Assembly: GCF_004366355.1 (NCBI RefSeq)
Contig: NZ_SODV01000001.1
Span: 2,170,001-2,234,000, forward strand
Direction of reading: 5' to 3'
Length of the DNA stretch: 64,000 bases
Source of the DNA: Dinghuibacter silviterrae
Lineage (GTDB): Bacteria; Bacteroidota; Bacteroidia; Chitinophagales; Chitinophagaceae
Shown in pieces: positions 43,569-53,073 of the stretch (the first letter of the stretch is position 1; every line of letters begins with the position of its first letter). The notes under the pieces were generated by a model. It was not told the origin of the DNA and did not search any database. It saw only the letters and a list, made by a program, of their open reading frames with translations. A program made the position numbers and the translations under genes.

Positions 43569-44456
43569 ATGCAATACGGACTAATGACATATCCCTCTTT
43601 CGGTGGGGTATACAATATTGGAGACTACATTCAAAGCCTGGCTGCTCTGCAGTTCTTGCCACAGGTAGATTGTTTTATCAACAGGGAAGCACTACATCAC
43701 TTCAAAGATGATCCTGTCAAAATGATCATGAATGGTTGGTTTATGCATATCCCTGAAAATTGGCCTCCTTCTTCGGCGATTGACCCGCTATTTGTCTCTT
43801 TTCATATTAATGCCGGTACAAATGGGCGGCTATTGACCAGTTCAGGTGTTGACTACTTTAAGAAGTGGGCATCTGTGGGCTGCCGGGATTTGTACACCTT
43901 GAAGTTATTGAAGGATGCGGGCGTTCATGCCTATTTTTCCGGATGCCTGACCACGACACTTGACCTGGATTACACCGCGGATTCAAGGTCGGATAACGTT
44001 TATATAGTTGATGCTCAATTTGATGTTCAGACGTTGGGGGTGTTCCTGGACAGGGATCTTTTGGCTACGGCGGAATTTGTCACTCATTTGTATGGGGACG
44101 AAGAACCGGAAATAAAACGGTTTGAAAGGGCAGCTGAATTGATTGGCAAGTATGCCCGTGCAAAATTAGTGATCACCTCGCGCCTGCATTGTGCCTTGCC
44201 TTGCCTGGCCTTGGGTACACCGGTGTTGTTTCTTCAGTCCGGTTCCGAAGACGAAACCTGTTTTTGCAGATTTGAGGGACTGCTGGAGTTGCTCAATACG
44301 ATAAGCATCGATTCCGCCGGTGGGGTAACGTCCAACTTTGGTGTCTCACACGGGGACAAAATAGGGCAGAACTGCTGGTGCGCCAATTCAACAAAATACC
44401 TGGAACGGGCGGAATTCTTGAAAAGCGAATGCATCAGGTTTATAGGACAAGTATAA
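43569..44456 (+). CDS. Polysaccharide pyruvyl transferase family protein
   Basis: A 295-residue protein with the family's N-terminal FGGVYNIGDYIQSLAALQFL and C-terminal ITSRLHCALPCLALGTPVLFL motifs. It would transfer pyruvyl, or a related group, to a sugar or peptide-linked glycan. A variable middle region separates the two motifs. Base composition is lower in GC than the flanks: 27 G+C of 60 in 43621-43680 against 33 of 60 in 40021-40080. It is divergent from the glycosyltransferase. Confidence 0.82.
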   Translation: MQYGLMTYPSFGGVYNIGDYIQSLAALQFLPQVDCFINREALHHFKDDPVKMIMNGWFMHIPENWPPSSAIDPLFVSFHINAGTNGRLLTSSGVDYFKKWASVGCRDLYTLKLLKDAGVHAYFSGCLTTTLDLDYTADSRSDNVYIVDAQFDVQTLGVFLDRDLLATAEFVTHLYGDEEPEIKRFERAAELIGKYARAKLVITSRLHCALPCLALGTPVLFLQSGSEDETCFCRFEGLLELLNTISIDSAGGVTSNFGVSHGDKIGQNCWCANSTKYLERAEFLKSECIRFIGQV

Positions 44457-44519
44457 TAATTAATTAACTGGGTAAGCGGAAATCAGATTGCGCAATAGTG
44501 ATTTCTTTGTACCCGGCTT

Positions 44520-45032
44520 ATGAATACCCAGGACTGGTTGGCATTTACAAAAGGTGACGATAAAGCCTTCGCCACCCTCTTCTCCGTTTGGTGGGAAGAC
44601 TGCTACGCATACGCGTTCCGCGTGCTCCGGGACGACCACCACGCCAGGGAGGTTGTCCAGGAGTTGTTTATCCGTTTGTGGACCGTCCGCGCCTCGCTGG
44701 CCGACGTCCGAGATCCCAGGGCCTACCTATTCACTGCCCTGCGAAACGGGATTCTGAATATGCTTGCCAGCCGCCGGGACCCTGTTCTTCCCCTGGATGC
44801 GGTGAACATGGCTGTAGATGCCGATCCCGTTCATCAAAAGGAGGCCAGGGGTCAAATCCTCTACGCCCTGGAACACCTGCCGGAAAAGACCCGCCGCGTT
44901 TTTTATCTCCGTCACTTCGAGGGGCTATCCCCCCGGGAAATCGCATTGGAAACGGGTTCCGCCGAACAAACCGTGCGCAACCAGCTTGCCACCGCGTTTA
45001 AAAAACTGCAAGCTATCCTGCTCCACCGTTAA
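44520..45032 (+). CDS. ECF RNA polymerase sigma factor, FecI-like
   Basis: A 170-residue sigma-70 factor of the extracytoplasmic function type. Region 2 (about 10-75) contains DCYAYAFRVLRDDHHAREVVQELFIRLW, and region 4 (about 105-160) has LPEKTRRVFYLRHFEGLSPREIA followed by the helix-turn-helix TGSAEQTVRNQL. It is followed by a FecR anti-sigma gene, an STN-SusC receptor and a SusD, so it should direct transcription of that set when the receptor binds substrate. Confidence 0.93.
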   Translation: MNTQDWLAFTKGDDKAFATLFSVWWEDCYAYAFRVLRDDHHAREVVQELFIRLWTVRASLADVRDPRAYLFTALRNGILNMLASRRDPVLPLDAVNMAVDADPVHQKEARGQILYALEHLPEKTRRVFYLRHFEGLSPREIALETGSAEQTVRNQLATAFKKLQAILLHR

Positions 45033-45094
45033 GGAATTATTAACTCCCCGGAGCGATAGTTAACCCCCTGTTTTTTTTTGTCTTTCTCTTGACG

Positions 45095-46051
45095 ATGGAA
45101 CCCAAAGATGAACATATCCGGTTGCTGCTGCAGCGCTATAAGGATGGACAATGCACGACGGAAGAGCTTGCTTTGCTGCATGCATGGCTGGATGCCCAAA
45201 CGGCCGGGGCGGAAGGTGAAGCCCCGGTGTTTGGGAGCGCCGGGGACCGGGACCGCACCAGAGAGGCCCTTTGGGCCGCAGTAAACCCCCGCAGGGGACG
45301 TGTCGCACAAATGCGTTGGATGTGGGCCGCAGCGGCCATTCTTCTGCTGGGCGTGTCGAGCTGGGTGGCTTATACATTGCGCACACCCGCCGGATGGGAT
45401 ACCTACGCCACGACAGATCAGTCCCGGCTGGTTGCCCTGGCCGACGGCAGTAAGGTTTGGATGGATCATTTTACGACGATCCGGATCGCCAAGGATTTTA
45501 AGCGTCGCAGGGACATACAGTTGGACAAGGGCTCGGTGTTTTGCGACGTGGCCCACGATACGGACCATCCTTTCCGCGTGGCGTCCGGGGTTTTTGATGT
45601 GCGGGACCTGGGAACGGCTTTCTCGGTCAGCCGGTACGAACGCTGGCAGGGGCTGAAGGTGGCGGTGATCCATGGGATCGTGGAGGTCAGGCATGGCGGT
45701 GACGTGGTCGACACCTTATATAAGGAACAGCGGCTGCGGTATACCGATGGCGCCCGGCCGCAGGTGATCAGGGACTCCATAGCGGAAGGCGAAGCGGACG
45801 GGTGGATCAGCCACAACATCGTGCTGCACGACCTGACGCTGGAAGAGGTGGCCCAATGGATAGAGATGCACTATGGTCTTCACGTTGTCAACCTGACCCA
45901 GGCCTCCGTTCGCACCTACGAAGTACAACTCGACAAGGGCGCCGGCGTCCAGGACATGCTGGATATTCTCAACCTGATTCTGCAGAACAATCATATCGAA
46001 CTGACCAAAAGTGACACAACCGTCACGATAAGGTCCTCAAACCATCACTAG
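45095..46051 (+). CDS. FecR-family anti-sigma factor
   Basis: A 318-residue inner-membrane anti-sigma factor. The N-terminal 70 residues are cytoplasmic and bind the sigma factor; one membrane helix is at about 73-95 (MWAAAAILLLGVSSWVAYTL); the periplasmic FecR domain follows with SRLVALADGSKVWMDHFTTI and ISHNIVLHDLTLEEV, and a C-terminal DUF4974-like STN-interacting region. The frame extends to a TTG at 45089 but ATG 45095 is preferred. There is a 62-base gap after the sigma gene. Confidence 0.92.
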   Translation: MEPKDEHIRLLLQRYKDGQCTTEELALLHAWLDAQTAGAEGEAPVFGSAGDRDRTREALWAAVNPRRGRVAQMRWMWAAAAILLLGVSSWVAYTLRTPAGWDTYATTDQSRLVALADGSKVWMDHFTTIRIAKDFKRRRDIQLDKGSVFCDVAHDTDHPFRVASGVFDVRDLGTAFSVSRYERWQGLKVAVIHGIVEVRHGGDVVDTLYKEQRLRYTDGARPQVIRDSIAEGEADGWISHNIVLHDLTLEEVAQWIEMHYGLHVVNLTQASVRTYEVQLDKGAGVQDMLDILNLILQNNHIELTKSDTTVTIRSSNHH

Positions 46052-46056
46052 ACATT

Positions 46057-49000
46057 ATGCTACGCAAAAGATCTGATGGGGGACGCCTCGCGTTTCCCCG
46101 AAGGGCCCTCCTGTGCCTGATCCTGACTGCTTCGGTCCAAGTCCCCCTGCTGTCGCAGGGCAATCCCTCCCCCAGGGTGGAGGCGCCCGCAACGGCCAGC
46201 CTGAAGGAAGTCTTTGAGTACCTGTCCCACCGGTTCGGGTTAAAATTATCCTATGACGCAGCCCTGGCGGGCGCTTACAAGGTGAGTTTCGGTTTCGACA
46301 AGGAAACGGACGGCATGGCGGCCTTGCGCAAAGCGCTGGCGCAAACCGACCTGACGTTTACGGAAAAAGGAAGCTACGTTGTCATCGTCAAACGCCCGGC
46401 GCCCGGTCATAAAAAGATCGCCGAACAGGCGCAACCCGTTCACGAATTCTCCGGGACTGTCCGGGGCGGCAAAGGAGAAGTCCTGGCCGGCGCCACGGTG
46501 CGCATCAAGGGCACCGATCATGCCGTGCTGACGGACGAGACGGGTCGCTTCGACGTCCGTTTTGACGGCCCTTCCGCGGACGTTATGCTGGAGATCAGCA
46601 TGAGCGGTTACGACCCACAGCTGATAAAGGTCAGCGAAGGCGAGCCCGTCTCTGTGTTGATGAGGATGCGGCCCGCACAACTGGATCCGGTGGTCGTGGT
46701 AGGGTATGGCTCGCAAAAAAGGTCGGTGGTATCCGGGGCCGTTACCCAGGTCCAGCTCGACAAACTGGATTCGCGCTCTGTCAACAATATCGGCGACGTC
46801 CTCCAGGGCAAAGCGCCGGGTGTCATCGTCACCAACAACGGCGGGGACCCCACCGTGGCGCCCAGCGTGTATATCCGCGGCATGGGCGGGATCAATGGCG
46901 AATCCGCCCTGTATGTCGTGGACGGAAGTATCGTCAGCGGAACACCCGCACTCAACCCCAACGAGATCCAATCCATTTCCGTGCTTAAGGACGCCACCGC
47001 TTCGATCTACGGGGCAAGGGCTTCAGGGGGTGTTATCTTTATCACCACCAAACGCGGGAGCCAGGACGAACCCAAGGTTTCCTTTGACGTGAAGGTCGGC
47101 GTGCAAAGCGCCTGGAGAAAATTGGAGCCCCTGAACGCCCAACAATTTGCGAACGTGGTTAACCTGGCCGACGACAACGCCGTGCCCCAGGTGCCCCGGA
47201 ATCCCGCATTTAACGCCAGCGTTTATCCCGACGGCCAGGTCACGCGCACGAATTGGATGGACGACATCTTCCAGCACGGGTTGATCCAGGACTATACGGC
47301 CGGCGTCAGCGGTGGCAGGGAAAATTCCAACTTCTATATGGGCTTTGGATATCGCAAGACAGATGGCATCCTGCTCAATACCTATAACCAGCGGTTTACT
47401 TTTCGCCTGAATTCAGACTGGCAGGTAAAACCCTGGCTGAAGGTAGGGGAGAACATGTCCTTCTCTTCGCTTAACGGGACAGGGGCCAATACGACCGACG
47501 ACTACCAGGGTGCGATCATCAACGCGATTTTCTATCCGCCCAGCGTCGCTCCGTATACCTCCACGGGCGCCTTTGCCGGTCTGCCCGCTCAATACGCGGG
47601 TTCCTACGGGGATGTCATCAACCCCGTAGCTTACCTCAAACGACTGCAAGTGAGCGACCCGGTGTTAACCATTACGCTCAATCCTTACGTGGAAGCCACC
47701 ATCCTGCCGGGGTTGACGTTCCGCTCCAATTTCTCCTACACCCCTTCTTTTACCTACTATAAAAACTTTACGGATAAAGTACTGGAGATCGGGAAGATCT
47801 TTGACTACAACGAGCTGGACCAAAAGGTCGATGATTATGCAGACCTGCTGGCGGAACAGACCCTGACATATAACCATACCTTCAAGGGGGGGCACCACCT
47901 GACGTTGACAGGCGGTTACTCCTACCAGGACACCCGGAAAAGTTTTTTGTATGTATATGTACAAGGCTTCAACGATCAAAGCCCGCAATACCAATACGTC
48001 CAGAACGGCAGCAATATTCTGACCGGTGGGAACAATACCCAGAGCGGTTTTGAGGAACAGGCGCTTATCTCGAATATCGGCAGGATCAACTATGACTACC
48101 GCGGTAAGTACCTGCTGACCCTGATCGGACGGCGGGACGGGACCTCGCTCGTGGCGCAACAGAACCGGTTTAAGAACTATGGTTCCGTCTCCGGGGGCTG
48201 GGTCGCTTCCAAAGAATCCTTTTTGAAAGACGCAACCTGGTTGTCAAACCTGAAGCTCAGGGCCAGCTACGGCATCCTGGGGAACCTCGGCAGCCTGCCC
48301 GTATCGGCCGTCAACGCCCCCCTGACTCAAACCGTGGGATATATCGGTTCGCCCGCCACGCTGATGACCGGGTATTCCGCCGACTACCTACCCAACCCGA
48401 ACCTCGACTGGGCGAACTCCAAACAACTCAACCTCGGGATCGACCTGGGGGTCTTGCAAAACAGGTTGACCCTTGTGGCCGACTACTTCATCAAGACCAC
48501 CGACAATATGCTGCTGCTGGTCCAGACGCCGCCGACAACCGGTGTGGCGTATGGTCAATATCAGAACGGGGGTAGCGACCGGGATAAAGGAATCGAGCTG
48601 GGGCTGACCTACAACAGCGACCCCCACGCCGACTTCCAGTATTCGGTCAACGCCAACATTACCTCGGTCACCGACAAACTCCTGGCCCTCCCCGGTGGGC
48701 AGACCAATATCCCCACGGATAACCTGATCAACGTCCGGACCATCCTGGACCCGCTGTATATCCATACCGGCTATCCGCTGTATTCCTACTACCTGATCAA
48801 GAACGCGGGCACCTTTAAGACACAAGCCGAGATCGACAACTACGTGGACAAAAGCGGGAACAAGATCCAGCCCAATGCCCGCCCCGGTGACCTGAAGTTC
48901 GTGGACGCCAATGGGGATGGCAAAATTGACAACAACGACCGCGTGGTGGAAACCGGCGCCTTCCCCAAATTCACCTACGGGTTTAGCTTTAACGCCAGCT

Positions 49001-49458
49001 ACAAACACTTCGACCTGAATATTTTTGCACAAGGCTCGTATGGCAACAAGCTTTTCAATTCCCTGAAGTATACCGCGTACAACGCCGGTACGGGTCAGAA
49101 CTACAATATGCTGAAGGGTGTCTTGGGCGCCTGGTCACCGGCCAATCCCAACTCCAATATCCCCATCATAAGCGCCAGCGACAACAACGGCAACTTCAGC
49201 AATACATCCGACTGGTATCTCGAAAGCGGTTCCTACCTCCGGATCAAAAACGTAACCCTCGGTTATACGCTACCGGAAACCGTCGCCCACCACTTGGGTT
49301 TGGCCGGTCTCCGCGTCTACGTGACCTCCAACAACTTCCTGACCTTTACCAAGTACGGCGGTTTCGATCCTGAAGTAGGGATGAACCAATATGGCGTGGA
49401 CATGGGCCTGTATCCCCAGGCCAGGAGTTTTATGGGTGGTCTTAACGTTAACTTCTAA
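46057..49458 (+). CDS. SusC-like TonB-dependent transporter with STN signalling domain
   Basis: An 1133-residue outer-membrane transporter and signal transducer. After an Arg-rich signal peptide comes an STN domain (about 45-110: ASLKEVFEYLSHRFGLKLSY to SYVVIVKRP), a carboxypeptidase-like domain (about 125-205), a TonB box near LDPVVVVGYGSQKR, a plug (about 215-330, IRGMGGINGESALYVVDG) and the barrel to the final GGLNVNF. The STN domain is what FecR reads in trans-envelope signalling, matching the upstream sigma/FecR pair. Confidence 0.95.
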   Translation: MLRKRSDGGRLAFPRRALLCLILTASVQVPLLSQGNPSPRVEAPATASLKEVFEYLSHRFGLKLSYDAALAGAYKVSFGFDKETDGMAALRKALAQTDLTFTEKGSYVVIVKRPAPGHKKIAEQAQPVHEFSGTVRGGKGEVLAGATVRIKGTDHAVLTDETGRFDVRFDGPSADVMLEISMSGYDPQLIKVSEGEPVSVLMRMRPAQLDPVVVVGYGSQKRSVVSGAVTQVQLDKLDSRSVNNIGDVLQGKAPGVIVTNNGGDPTVAPSVYIRGMGGINGESALYVVDGSIVSGTPALNPNEIQSISVLKDATASIYGARASGGVIFITTKRGSQDEPKVSFDVKVGVQSAWRKLEPLNAQQFANVVNLADDNAVPQVPRNPAFNASVYPDGQVTRTNWMDDIFQHGLIQDYTAGVSGGRENSNFYMGFGYRKTDGILLNTYNQRFTFRLNSDWQVKPWLKVGENMSFSSLNGTGANTTDDYQGAIINAIFYPPSVAPYTSTGAFAGLPAQYAGSYGDVINPVAYLKRLQVSDPVLTITLNPYVEATILPGLTFRSNFSYTPSFTYYKNFTDKVLEIGKIFDYNELDQKVDDYADLLAEQTLTYNHTFKGGHHLTLTGGYSYQDTRKSFLYVYVQGFNDQSPQYQYVQNGSNILTGGNNTQSGFEEQALISNIGRINYDYRGKYLLTLIGRRDGTSLVAQQNRFKNYGSVSGGWVASKESFLKDATWLSNLKLRASYGILGNLGSLPVSAVNAPLTQTVGYIGSPATLMTGYSADYLPNPNLDWANSKQLNLGIDLGVLQNRLTLVADYFIKTTDNMLLLVQTPPTTGVAYGQYQNGGSDRDKGIELGLTYNSDPHADFQYSVNANITSVTDKLLALPGGQTNIPTDNLINVRTILDPLYIHTGYPLYSYYLIKNAGTFKTQAEIDNYVDKSGNKIQPNARPGDLKFVDANGDGKIDNNDRVVETGAFPKFTYGFSFNASYKHFDLNIFAQGSYGNKLFNSLKYTAYNAGTGQNYNMLKGVLGAWSPANPNSNIPIISASDNNGNFSNTSDWYLESGSYLRIKNVTLGYTLPETVAHHLGLAGLRVYVTSNNFLTFTKYGGFDPEVGMNQYGVDMGLYPQARSFMGGLNVNF

Positions 49459-49467
49459 TCCTCTTTT

Positions 49468-50988
49468 ATGAATAAAAAATTCCTCTCCATACCTGCGCTG
49501 GCCGTTGCCCTGCTGCTCGGTTCCTGCGCCAAGAAACTGGACATCGTGCCCCAGGGTTCTCCCACCCTGACGGGTTTCTGGAAAACCCAGGCCGACGCCG
49601 AAGCCGCAGACAACGCGATGTATGCTTCCTTCGGTAACTCCAACGGCAACGCCGATGAATTCTACGGACGCGGCTATTTCTGGTTTATCAACGCCAGCGA
49701 CGACATGGTCACCGGCCGTAACAATTCCCAGGCGAACAACGTCAAAAACTTCAACCCGGTTTTTAACGGCTGGGGCAACACCGAAGTACAGTGGGACCAA
49801 CGGTACGCCGTCATCAAAAAGGCCAATGACATCATCAACAACCTCCCGGGGATCGACATGGATACCGCGGAAAAACGCCGGATCATCGGGGAGGCCTATT
49901 TCATGAGCGGGTTGATGTACTTCCAGCTCGTGTCCAACTACGGCAACGACAAGGCAGGGGTCCCCATCGCGGACCGCGCGAACCCCTCCGACCCGAACCC
50001 TATTCCGAGGGCTGCCAATGCCATGGCCAACTATACCTACCTGGTATCCGACCTGAAACAAGCCGCGGTCCTGTTGCCTTTTTTCAGCACCTATATCCCG
50101 GACATGTACGGTCACGCCCACAAGACCGCGGCCTGGGCCTTCCTCGCCAAGGCGTACCTCTATATGAAAGACTATGCCGATGCGGAACTATATGCCGATT
50201 CCGTGATCAGCAGCGGACAGCATGCGCTGCTCGCCAATTTCGCCGACGTCTTCAAGATCGCCAACAACTGGAGCAGCGAGTACATCTGGTCCGCCGTCTC
50301 TACCGCCCAAAACGGCGGTTGGGGCAGCATCCTTCCCGGCTGTATGCTGGAGAACAAGGGCTGGGGCATCTATAACGGCTGGGGCTATTACACGCCCACC
50401 CAGGAGCTCTACAACGCCTACAGCGCCCAGGATACCCGCCTCGCGGCGACCATCCTCAAACCCGGGGACAAGTTTGTCTTCTGGGGGGACACGATGATCT
50501 ACCACTCCGTAAACAGCGAGTCGGGCTACCAGTTCAACAAGTACATGGAACCCTTCTCCTACGCCGGCGGCATCCACGTCAGCTCCAACGGCAATGAACC
50601 CACCACGGACCTCAACGTGCCCCTGCTCCGTTACGCCGAAGTACTTTTAATCGACGCCGAAGCCAAGCTCATGCAAGGGAAAAGCGGGGACGTTTCCATC
50701 AACCTGATCCGCCAGCGCGCCGGTTTGGCGCCCATCACCGGGGCCACCATGACCGAGCTCAAGCTCGAACGCCGCCTTGAACTGGCCGGGGAATGGGCCG
50801 ACCGTCACCGCGACCTCGTCCGCTGGGGCGATGCCCAGGCGACTTACGCACTGCCGCTCCATGGAGCGGACGGTACGGTCTGCTGGCCCGCGCGGACTTT
50901 CGATCCTACGGTGGATGATGTGTGGCCGGTGCCGCAGACAGACATTGATAACTCGCACGGCGTTATTACGCAGAATCCGGGGTGGTAA
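49468..50988 (+). CDS. SusD/RagB-like surface lipoprotein
   Basis: A 506-residue lipoprotein, lipobox at Cys20 (LLLGSC). SusD hallmarks: FWKTQADAEAADNAMYASF, EAYFMSGLMYFQLVSNYG, KTAAWAFLAKAYLYMKDY, and LKLERRLELAGEWADRHRDLVRWG. Nine bases after the STN-SusC gene; together they bind and import a glycan or other oligomer. No hydrolase follows, so the substrate is not predictable. Confidence 0.94.
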   Translation: MNKKFLSIPALAVALLLGSCAKKLDIVPQGSPTLTGFWKTQADAEAADNAMYASFGNSNGNADEFYGRGYFWFINASDDMVTGRNNSQANNVKNFNPVFNGWGNTEVQWDQRYAVIKKANDIINNLPGIDMDTAEKRRIIGEAYFMSGLMYFQLVSNYGNDKAGVPIADRANPSDPNPIPRAANAMANYTYLVSDLKQAAVLLPFFSTYIPDMYGHAHKTAAWAFLAKAYLYMKDYADAELYADSVISSGQHALLANFADVFKIANNWSSEYIWSAVSTAQNGGWGSILPGCMLENKGWGIYNGWGYYTPTQELYNAYSAQDTRLAATILKPGDKFVFWGDTMIYHSVNSESGYQFNKYMEPFSYAGGIHVSSNGNEPTTDLNVPLLRYAEVLLIDAEAKLMQGKSGDVSINLIRQRAGLAPITGATMTELKLERRLELAGEWADRHRDLVRWGDAQATYALPLHGADGTVCWPARTFDPTVDDVWPVPQTDIDNSHGVITQNPGW

Positions 50989-50998
50989 GCGCCGCGCG

Positions 50999-51823
50999 TT
51001 ACTCGAACACGATCGTCTTATTCCCCGAGATGAACACCCTATCCTCGAACACGAGCTGTAGCGCCCGCGCCAGAACCGAGGTCTCGATTTCCTTACCGGC
51101 GCGGACCATATCGATGGGGGTGAACGTGTGGTTGACCGGGATGATTTGCTGGGCGATGATGGGCCCCTCGTCGAGATCGTTGGTGACGAAATGGGCCGTG
51201 GCCCCGATCAGCTTCACCCCTCGTTCGAATGCCTGACGATAGGGGCTGGCGCCCACGAAAGCGGGTAAGAAAGAATGGTGGATGTTGATCACCCGGTGCG
51301 GATAACGCTCCACAAAGGCGGGTGAGAGGATGCGCATGAATTTGGCTAGTACGATATAATCGAAATCATAATCCTCCAGCACGGACAGAAGGGCGGCCTC
51401 AAAGGCCGCCTTTTCTTTGCCCTCGTGTGAGACCATGCGGAAGGGGATGGAAAAGCGATGGCAGATGTCCCCCAGAAAAGCGTGATTGCCGATGACGCAT
51501 TGCACGGTGGCGCTGAGGGTTCCGAAGTGGTTCCTCAGGAGGATGTCCCCCAGGCAGTGGTATTCTTTGGTAACGAGGACGGCTACCTTTTTCAGGGGCT
51601 CGGGATTGACGTGGATCGTGGCACCCCCGGGAAGGACCAGGCGGAGCTCCTCACTGAGAAGCGGCGTCGCATCGCCCTCCACCACGAGGCGGGCGAAGAA
51701 TAACCCCCTTTCCGCATCCACATTTTCGCGGATCGATACGATATTGAGGCCATGCCCCGCCAGTACCGCGGAGATGGCTGCCACCAGGCCCACCTGGTCC
51801 TTGCATTGAATGACGACTACCAT
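50999..51823 (-). CDS. purU: Formyltetrahydrofolate deformylase
   Basis: Hydrolyses 10-formyl-THF to formate and THF, balancing one-carbon pools. The 274-residue protein has an N-terminal ACT domain (about 1-85, CKDQVGLVAAISAVLAGHGLNI) and a formyltransferase-fold catalytic domain with the hallmark NIHHSFLPAF and AHFVTNDLDEGPII. Length fits PurU. Convergent with the SusD gene, ten bases from its stop. Confidence 0.95.
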   Translation of the reverse strand: MVVVIQCKDQVGLVAAISAVLAGHGLNIVSIRENVDAERGLFFARLVVEGDATPLLSEELRLVLPGGATIHVNPEPLKKVAVLVTKEYHCLGDILLRNHFGTLSATVQCVIGNHAFLGDICHRFSIPFRMVSHEGKEKAAFEAALLSVLEDYDFDYIVLAKFMRILSPAFVERYPHRVINIHHSFLPAFVGASPYRQAFERGVKLIGATAHFVTNDLDEGPIIAQQIIPVNHTFTPIDMVRAGKEIETSVLARALQLVFEDRVFISGNKTIVFE

Positions 51824-51843
51824 GCTGTAATATATGTACTAAA

Positions 51844-53070
51844 TTGCAGGCCTTGAGGAGGAGGCTGAAAATATGGACGTTGGCAATGGCCCTGGCGCCG
51901 GCTGCCGCGATGGCGGCGCCCGGCGACTCCGCCCTCATCGCCCAATGCCTCCACCGCCTCGCAGTTCAGCAGCTCCGCAAGGACAGCTTCTACTATGCGG
52001 GCATGTTCCGTACGTACCGCACCTGGGCGGCAAGCCCCGGAACCTTACGGGAAGACAACGCCATTTTTTACACCGGTCTGATCGTTTTTACCCTCCGGCA
52101 GCTCGAACCCTTGTTAACAGAGGGAGAACGCGCGGTATGCGACAGCATCGTAACGCGGGCACTGAAGGCGTATCCTTATTTCCGGAATGCGAACGGCCGG
52201 CCGACCTTTAATTTCTGGCCCACGGATCACCCGGTGTTTTTTCCAAATGCGACCGTGCTAAGCCGGTTCCGCCGTTCCAAACAGATCACAGACGACCTGG
52301 ACGATACGAGCATCCTTTGGCTGGGGGCGGGTATCCCGGACAGCACTGCCCGCCGGTTGCAGGTCTTGATGGACGCGCATGCGGCGGGGCCCGGGCACCG
52401 CGCCAACAGCACCTACCGCGCGGTCCGGGACCTTCCGGCCTATAGCGCCTGGTTTGGCATTAGGACGCCGATCGAATTGGACGCGGGGGTGGTGGCCAAC
52501 GTATTGTATTTCCTGCGGGACCGCGGGTTGACGCCGGATGCGCACGATTCGGCTTCGGTACGCTTTCTGGCGTATGTAGTGCAAAAAAGAAAATATTGGA
52601 CCGACCCCGCCTTTGCCTCCACCTATTATCCCCGGACGCCGGTTTTATTGTATCACCTGGCGCGTTTTATGGGCCGGTTCCCGGACCTCGATGCCTACCG
52701 CGGGCAGGTGAAGGCAGACCTGCGCGAGGCGATGGCCGGTGCAAAAGATGGAATGGACAGAGTCATCCTGGGGACGTCTTTGTTGCGGCTGGGGGATACC
52801 GCCGGGCTGCGGGCACTGTCCCCGCGGCTGGGCGTGGCGCACGGCGTGGGCGCAAGACCCGATGATGGCGCAAGCCCCGACGCGCTGTCGCCGGAGGACG
52901 ACCCGTTTTTGTTTTACATCGCGAATATTGCCTCCCTTTTCCCCAATCCCATACGGCGTATGGCGTTGCACAACCCGCTTTTTATCTACCATTTCTACTC
53001 GCCGGCGTACAACGATGCGCTGTTGCTGGAGTACCTGGTGTTGCGGCGGGCGGCCGCCACGGGCGGATAG
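51844..53070 (+). CDS. Secreted hypothetical protein, helix-rich
   Basis: A protein of about 405 residues with no recognised family. No ATG gives a convincing signal peptide: ATG 51886 leaves MALAPAAAMAAPG without positive charges, whereas TTG 51853 or TTG 51844 gives MRRRLKIWTLAMALAPAAAMA. I therefore infer a TTG start. The body is alpha-helical with many aromatic residues and short acidic stretches (RSKQITDDLDDTSILWLG), reminiscent of (alpha/alpha) toroid proteins, but no catalytic pair can be assigned. Divergent from purU by 20 bases. Its stop is three bases from the convergent dioxygenase gene. Confidence 0.6.
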   Translation: MQALRRRLKIWTLAMALAPAAAMAAPGDSALIAQCLHRLAVQQLRKDSFYYAGMFRTYRTWAASPGTLREDNAIFYTGLIVFTLRQLEPLLTEGERAVCDSIVTRALKAYPYFRNANGRPTFNFWPTDHPVFFPNATVLSRFRRSKQITDDLDDTSILWLGAGIPDSTARRLQVLMDAHAAGPGHRANSTYRAVRDLPAYSAWFGIRTPIELDAGVVANVLYFLRDRGLTPDAHDSASVRFLAYVVQKRKYWTDPAFASTYYPRTPVLLYHLARFMGRFPDLDAYRGQVKADLREAMAGAKDGMDRVILGTSLLRLGDTAGLRALSPRLGVAHGVGARPDDGASPDALSPEDDPFLFYIANIASLFPNPIRRMALHNPLFIYHFYSPAYNDALLLEYLVLRRAAATGG

Positions 53071-53073
53071 GCG

